Notes under the pieces: generated by a model
Told to the model about the DNA's origin: nothing
The model's database searches: none
What the model saw: the letters and a program-made list of their open reading frames with translations, nothing else
Position numbers and translations under genes: made by a program
Assembly (NCBI RefSeq): GCF_900637975.1
Contig: NZ_LR134477.1
Location: 372,001 to 436,000, forward strand
Length of the DNA stretch: 64,000 bases
Origin: Actinomyces viscosus
GTDB taxonomy: Bacteria > Actinomycetota > Actinomycetes > Actinomycetales > Actinomycetaceae
Direction: 5' to 3'
Shown here: piece after piece, positions 60,504 through 64,000 of the stretch
Numbering within the stretch: the first letter of the stretch is position 1
Layout: every line of letters begins with the position of its first letter

Positions 60504-62468
60504 ATGGCGCAGTCGCAAGGACACCGCCCCGCTACCCCTGTCTCCGGGGCCCACGTGCTGCAGGGGACCGCGGTGCGGCGATGGATCGCGCTGGCTGAGA
60601 TCGTCGCCGATCAGACCCGGGACCTGGTGGACGTCCTCAATGTCTTCCCCGTGCCGGACGCCGACACCGGAACCAACGTCCTGCTCACCCTGCGCTCGGC
60701 CTCCGACGCCCTCCACCGCCTGGGCCGGGCCGCTGACGCCGCCCAGGTCGCCCGCGCCGCAGCCGACGGCGCCGTGCGCGGAGCCCGGGGGAACTCGGGG
60801 CTCCTGGTCTCCCAGGCACTGGCCGCCTTCGCCGACGTCTGCGCCGACGCCCCCGATCCCACTGGGCTGCGCCCCGTCGAGCTCGTGCACGCCTACGAGG
60901 CCATGGCGGACACCACCTGGGCGGCCGTCTCCCGTCCGGTGGCGGGCACCCTGCTGTCCGTCGCCAGGGACGCGGCCACGGCCGCACGCTCCGCCCTGGA
61001 GGAGGCGACGGCGAGCTCGCCCGCGACCCTGAGCATCATCGCCGCAGCCGCCGCCTTCGGGTCCCAGGAGTCCGTCGTCGAGACCGCGGGCCTCGGGCAC
61101 GGGCCGGTGGACGCCGGGGGAGCGGCCTTCATGCTGCTGCTGACCTGCCTGTCGGACACCATCGACGCGATCCAGGACTCCGGCAGCGGGACGGAGGAGG
61201 CGCCCGAGCTCCGCCAGGGCCACGAGGACGCCGACGAGCACGCCCCCTACACGGCCGTCGCCCGCCAGATGCTCACCGACCTGGCCGAGGGCGGGGTCCC
61301 GCACAGTGTCGGCCCCGAGCCGCTGGGCATGTCCACCGGCGAGTTCGAGGTCATGTACCTGCTGGAGGCGACCGCGGTCCAGGCCGGTCAGCTGCGCCGC
61401 GACCTGGAGCTCATCGGCGACTCCGTCGGTGTCGTCGGCACCCCTGACGCCCTGGGCGTGGGGCTCTACCAGGTCCACGTCCACACCGACACGCCGCGCG
61501 CGGCCCTGCCGCACGTGGGCCGCGCCCGGCAGATCTGCATCCACCACCTTCACCCCACCGCCCTCGTGGCGCCCACCGACGAGCCCCCGTCCCCGTGGGG
61601 GGCGCTCGACTCCGACTCCACTGGCCACGTGGTCTCCTTCGAGCGCCTGGCGGCCCGCCGGGCCGAGCGCAAGGCCAAGTCGGTGCGGATGCACCCCTCC
61701 CAGGCGGCCGCCCCCCGCCCCGCGCCCGTGGAGGGCCCGCGTCTGGCCGTGCGCTCGCGGCAGTCCGGGGTCGGTGTCATCGCCTGCACCCGTGCCCCCG
61801 GGCTCATCGAGCAGCTCGCCCGCTCCGACGCCGCCGTCGTCCTCAACCCCGACCGGGAGGGCATCGCCCGCGCCGCTGCGGACCTGGGCTCCTCGCAGGT
61901 CATCGTGCTGCCCTGCGATGCCGCCTGCACCGAGGCCGCCCACGACGCCGCCCGCTTCCTGGCGGCCCGCTCCGCCGTCTCCACCGTCCGCCCTCCTGCC
62001 GGAGCCGCTCGGAGCATGGGCGCCGCTCGTGAGACCGCCCGGGCCGGGATGCAGGCGGGGGCGCCGTCGGAGCGCTACGCGGCCGAGGGCATCCAGCTCC
62101 TCGTGTGCGACACCGACGACGAGGCCCGGGTCCTGGCGGCCACCGTCGCCCTGGCCGGACGCAGCGAGGAGGCCGAGCTGGCAGACCTGGCCCGCCGCGC
62201 CTGGAGCGCCGCCGCGGGCCTGCGCACCATCGCTCTCAACGGGGCCCAGGCCGACGCCGACGCCGTGGCCCACGCCGTGGCCTCAGCGCTGCGCCCCTCC
62301 GACGAGCTGCTCACCGTCATCACCGGCCGCAACGCCGGCCGCGACGTCGGCGCCCTGGCCGCCAGCGCGGCGGTGGGTGCCCGCGGGCACGTGGTCGGTG
62401 AGGACGTGGAGGTCGCCGTCCACGCGGGCGGCCAGGAGCACCCCGACGTCCTCATCGCCATCGAGTAG
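60504..62468 (+). CDS. DAK2-domain protein, FakA-like
   Basis: 654 residues in the YloV/FakA layout: N-terminal DhaL (DAK2) domain with NVFPVPDADTGTNVLLTLRS (metal-binding Asp) and GARGNSGLLVSQ, a middle domain (FEVMYLLEATAVQAGQLRRD, then VGVVGTPDALGVGLYQVHVH), an Arg/Pro linker, and a C-terminal domain. FakA phosphorylates fatty acids brought by FakB; no FakB is in this window. ATG 60504 with GGGGAGG upstream. The rpmB-DAK2-recG order is widespread in Gram-positives. Confidence 0.88.
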   Translation: MAQSQGHRPATPVSGAHVLQGTAVRRWIALAEIVADQTRDLVDVLNVFPVPDADTGTNVLLTLRSASDALHRLGRAADAAQVARAAADGAVRGARGNSGLLVSQALAAFADVCADAPDPTGLRPVELVHAYEAMADTTWAAVSRPVAGTLLSVARDAATAARSALEEATASSPATLSIIAAAAAFGSQESVVETAGLGHGPVDAGGAAFMLLLTCLSDTIDAIQDSGSGTEEAPELRQGHEDADEHAPYTAVARQMLTDLAEGGVPHSVGPEPLGMSTGEFEVMYLLEATAVQAGQLRRDLELIGDSVGVVGTPDALGVGLYQVHVHTDTPRAALPHVGRARQICIHHLHPTALVAPTDEPPSPWGALDSDSTGHVVSFERLAARRAERKAKSVRMHPSQAAAPRPAPVEGPRLAVRSRQSGVGVIACTRAPGLIEQLARSDAAVVLNPDREGIARAAADLGSSQVIVLPCDAACTEAAHDAARFLAARSAVSTVRPPAGAARSMGAARETARAGMQAGAPSERYAAEGIQLLVCDTDDEARVLAATVALAGRSEEAELADLARRAWSAAAGLRTIALNGAQADADAVAHAVASALRPSDELLTVITGRNAGRDVGALAASAAVGARGHVVGEDVEVAVHAGGQEHPDVLIAIE

Positions 62469-62490
62469 CCGTAGCAACGGCTCCTCGTCA

Positions 62491-62496
62491 TAGGGT
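62491..62496 (+). promoter_or_regulatory. -10 box of recG, leaderless type
   Basis: TAGGGT lies 7 nt before GTG 62504; GGAG is also present between them. Confidence 0.45.
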
Positions 62497-62503
62497 GGAG
62501 GCC

Positions 62504-64000
62504 GTGCCCAGCTCGCCCGATCGCTCGACCCGCGCGCCTCGCCCCGGCAGCGTTGGCCTCCTCGAGCGTCCCGTGACCCGGCTCGTGGGCAAACGCACCG
62601 CCGCCCAGCTCGCCAAGCAGGGGGTGGAGACGGGAGCCGACCTGCTGCGCCTCCTTCCCCGGCGCTACGACACCTGGGGAGACCTGACCGACATGCGCAC
62701 GCTCGTCACGGGCGAGCAGGCCACCATCCAGGCCCAGATCGTGCGGGCCTCCTCCCGCCGCACCCGCTCCGGCCGGGCACCGGCCCTCATGGAGGCCACC
62801 GTCACCGACGGCGTCTCCACCATGGACGTCGTCCAGTTCGGCGCAGCGGGCCAGATGCGGGCCCGCGCCACACAGCTGGCTCCCGGAACCACCGTCCTCA
62901 TGAGCGGCAAGGTCGGCCTCCATCGCGGGCGCAAGCAGCTGTCCAACCCGCGCCTGTACGTCCTCGACGAGCTCGACGAGGCCGAGCGCGAGGCCCTGCT
63001 GGCCCGCCCCATGCCCATCTACCCGGGCACGGAGGCCCTCCCGTCCTGGTCGGTGGCCAAGGCGGTGCGGACCGTCCTGGACCAGGTGGGCCCCGACGAC
63101 GTCCCCGACCCCCTGCCCGATGAGCTGCGGCGCTCAGCCGGTCTGGTCGACGCCTACACCGCCTACCGCTGGGTGCACCTGCCCGACGACGCCCATCAGT
63201 GGAAGGCCGCCCGGAGCCGGCTGCGTCACGAGGAGGCCCTCATCCTCCAGGTGGCCCTGGCTCAGCGCCGGGCTCACCACGAGGCCACCCGCACCGCGGT
63301 GGCCTGGCCCGAGCCCGAGGCGGCGGGCTCCCTGAGAGCGGATCTCGACGCGGCCCTTCCCTACGAGCTCACCGCCGGGCAGGTGCGGGTCGGCCGGGAG
63401 ATCGCCGCCGACCTGGCCCGCACCGTCCCCATGCAGCGCCTCCTCCAGGGCGACGTGGGCAGCGGCAAGACCCTGGTGGCCCTGCGCGCCATGCTCCAGG
63501 TGGTCGACGGCGGCGGGCAGGCCGCCCTGCTGGCTCCCACCGAGGTGCTCGCCGCCCAGCACCACTCCTCCCTGGAGGCGGTTCTCGGTCCCCTGGCCGG
63601 CCTCGGGATGCTCGGCGGTGCCGAGCGCGCCACCCGGGTCCACCTGCTGACCGGCTCCACCCCGGCCGCCCAACGACGTCGGATCCTGGCCGACCTGGCC
63701 GCCGGGGAGCCGGCCATCGTCGTGGGGACCCACGCCCTGCTGTCGGACACGGTGCAGATCCCCTTCCTCGGCCTGGTCGTCGTCGATGAGCAGCACCGCT
63801 TCGGCGTCGCCCAGCGCGACGCCCTGCGCGAGCGCGGCGGTGTCACCGACCCGGCCACCGGCCGGCGCCACACCCCCCACCTGCTGGTCATGACCGCCAC
63901 CCCGATTCCACGCACCATCGCCATGACGGTCTTCGGTGATTTAGCCACATCCGTTCTCGACGAGCTGCCCGCCGGCCGCAGCCCCGTCCCCACCCACCTC
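62504..64000 (+). CDS. recG: ATP-dependent DNA helicase RecG (partial, 3' end outside)
   Basis: Branch-migrating helicase that regresses stalled forks. The first 499 codons are present: the wedge OB-fold (VTRLVGKRTAAQLAKQGVET, LLPRRYDTWGDL), then the helicase domain with QRLLQGDVGSGKTLVALRAM (Walker A), LLAPTEVLAAQHH, VDEQHRFGVAQRDALR (Walker B DEQH) and VMTATPIPRTIAMTVFGDL (motif III). The GTG start follows the DAK2 stop by 35 nt. The frame runs to the last base without a stop. Confidence 0.95.
   Translation, partial: MPSSPDRSTRAPRPGSVGLLERPVTRLVGKRTAAQLAKQGVETGADLLRLLPRRYDTWGDLTDMRTLVTGEQATIQAQIVRASSRRTRSGRAPALMEATVTDGVSTMDVVQFGAAGQMRARATQLAPGTTVLMSGKVGLHRGRKQLSNPRLYVLDELDEAEREALLARPMPIYPGTEALPSWSVAKAVRTVLDQVGPDDVPDPLPDELRRSAGLVDAYTAYRWVHLPDDAHQWKAARSRLRHEEALILQVALAQRRAHHEATRTAVAWPEPEAAGSLRADLDAALPYELTAGQVRVGREIAADLARTVPMQRLLQGDVGSGKTLVALRAMLQVVDGGGQAALLAPTEVLAAQHHSSLEAVLGPLAGLGMLGGAERATRVHLLTGSTPAAQRRRILADLAAGEPAIVVGTHALLSDTVQIPFLGLVVVDEQHRFGVAQRDALRERGGVTDPATGRRHTPHLLVMTATPIPRTIAMTVFGDLATSVLDELPAGRSPVPTHL

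Noticed and set aside
60003..62273. A 756-codon open frame on the minus strand
   Set aside because: It lies opposite the DAK2 gene, is Gly/Ala/Arg/His-rich without any domain, and is explained by the GC-rich third positions of the true gene.

Overview
The window is about 64 kb of GC-rich chromosome with dense genes, GTG starts and TAnnnT -10 boxes. It reads as a high-GC actinobacterium. The gene set and gene order fit an oral-type Actinomyces (ftsK-pgsA-cinA-clgR-recA-recX; miaB; miaA-dapF-hflX; lexA/LysM protein-nrdR; IclR regulator/leuCD; plsC-gpsA-ddl-thiL-rpmB-DAK-recG). The genus is an inference from family knowledge; no database search was possible. No rRNA, tRNA, CRISPR array, prophage or replication origin was seen.

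Layout. 1-6.4 kb: end of ftsK, a CapA-like lipoprotein whose 3' end looks frameshifted, pgsA, cinA, clgR-type regulator, DUF3046, recA (with a LexA box) and recX. 6.4-19.6 kb is an accessory block that separates recX from miaB. It holds an unrecognised lipoprotein, a complete IS630-type insertion sequence, fhs, an alpha-galactoside module (solute-binding protein, two permeases, GH36 alpha-galactosidase, divergent ROK regulator with an 11-bp iteron array) and a type II NADH dehydrogenase. 19.7-21.4 kb: miaB. 21.4-32.8 kb is a second accessory block with a TetR-gap pair that has a duplicated promoter and start region. It also carries a large iron-acquisition locus: apbE divergent from FTR1 permease, P19 lipoprotein, DUF2318 membrane protein, two MacB/FtsX-like permeases, an ATPase and an FMN-binding lipoprotein, behind a DtxR/IdeR-like box. 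32.8-45 kb: two YbjN proteins, miaA, dapF, brnQ, two MFS transporters, an RsmC-like methyltransferase, hflX with a predicted leader peptide, and a DinG-type helicase. 45-50.6 kb: ldh, lexA, a divergent LysM protein, nrdR, a glycosyltransferase and an IclR regulator. 50.8-64 kb: leuCD, murA, plsC, gpsA, AMIN-like lipoprotein, ddl, thiL, rpmB, a DAK2 protein and the first 499 codons of recG.

How it fits together. LexA, its boxes at its own promoter, the divergent LysM gene and recA form a compact SOS circuit. The iron locus resembles the Campylobacter P19/cj1658-1663 type of Fe import system, with a flavoprotein and a flavin transferase added; an extracytosolic iron-reduction step feeding P19 and FTR1 is a reasonable hypothesis. 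Many genes have a -10 hexamer only 6-8 nt upstream of the start codon, which predicts widespread leaderless transcription. The two observations I consider most worth testing are the iron/flavin locus and the seven-codon leader peptide MWILRMR in front of hflX. That peptide ends in an R-x-R motif of the kind known to stall ribosomes with macrolides.
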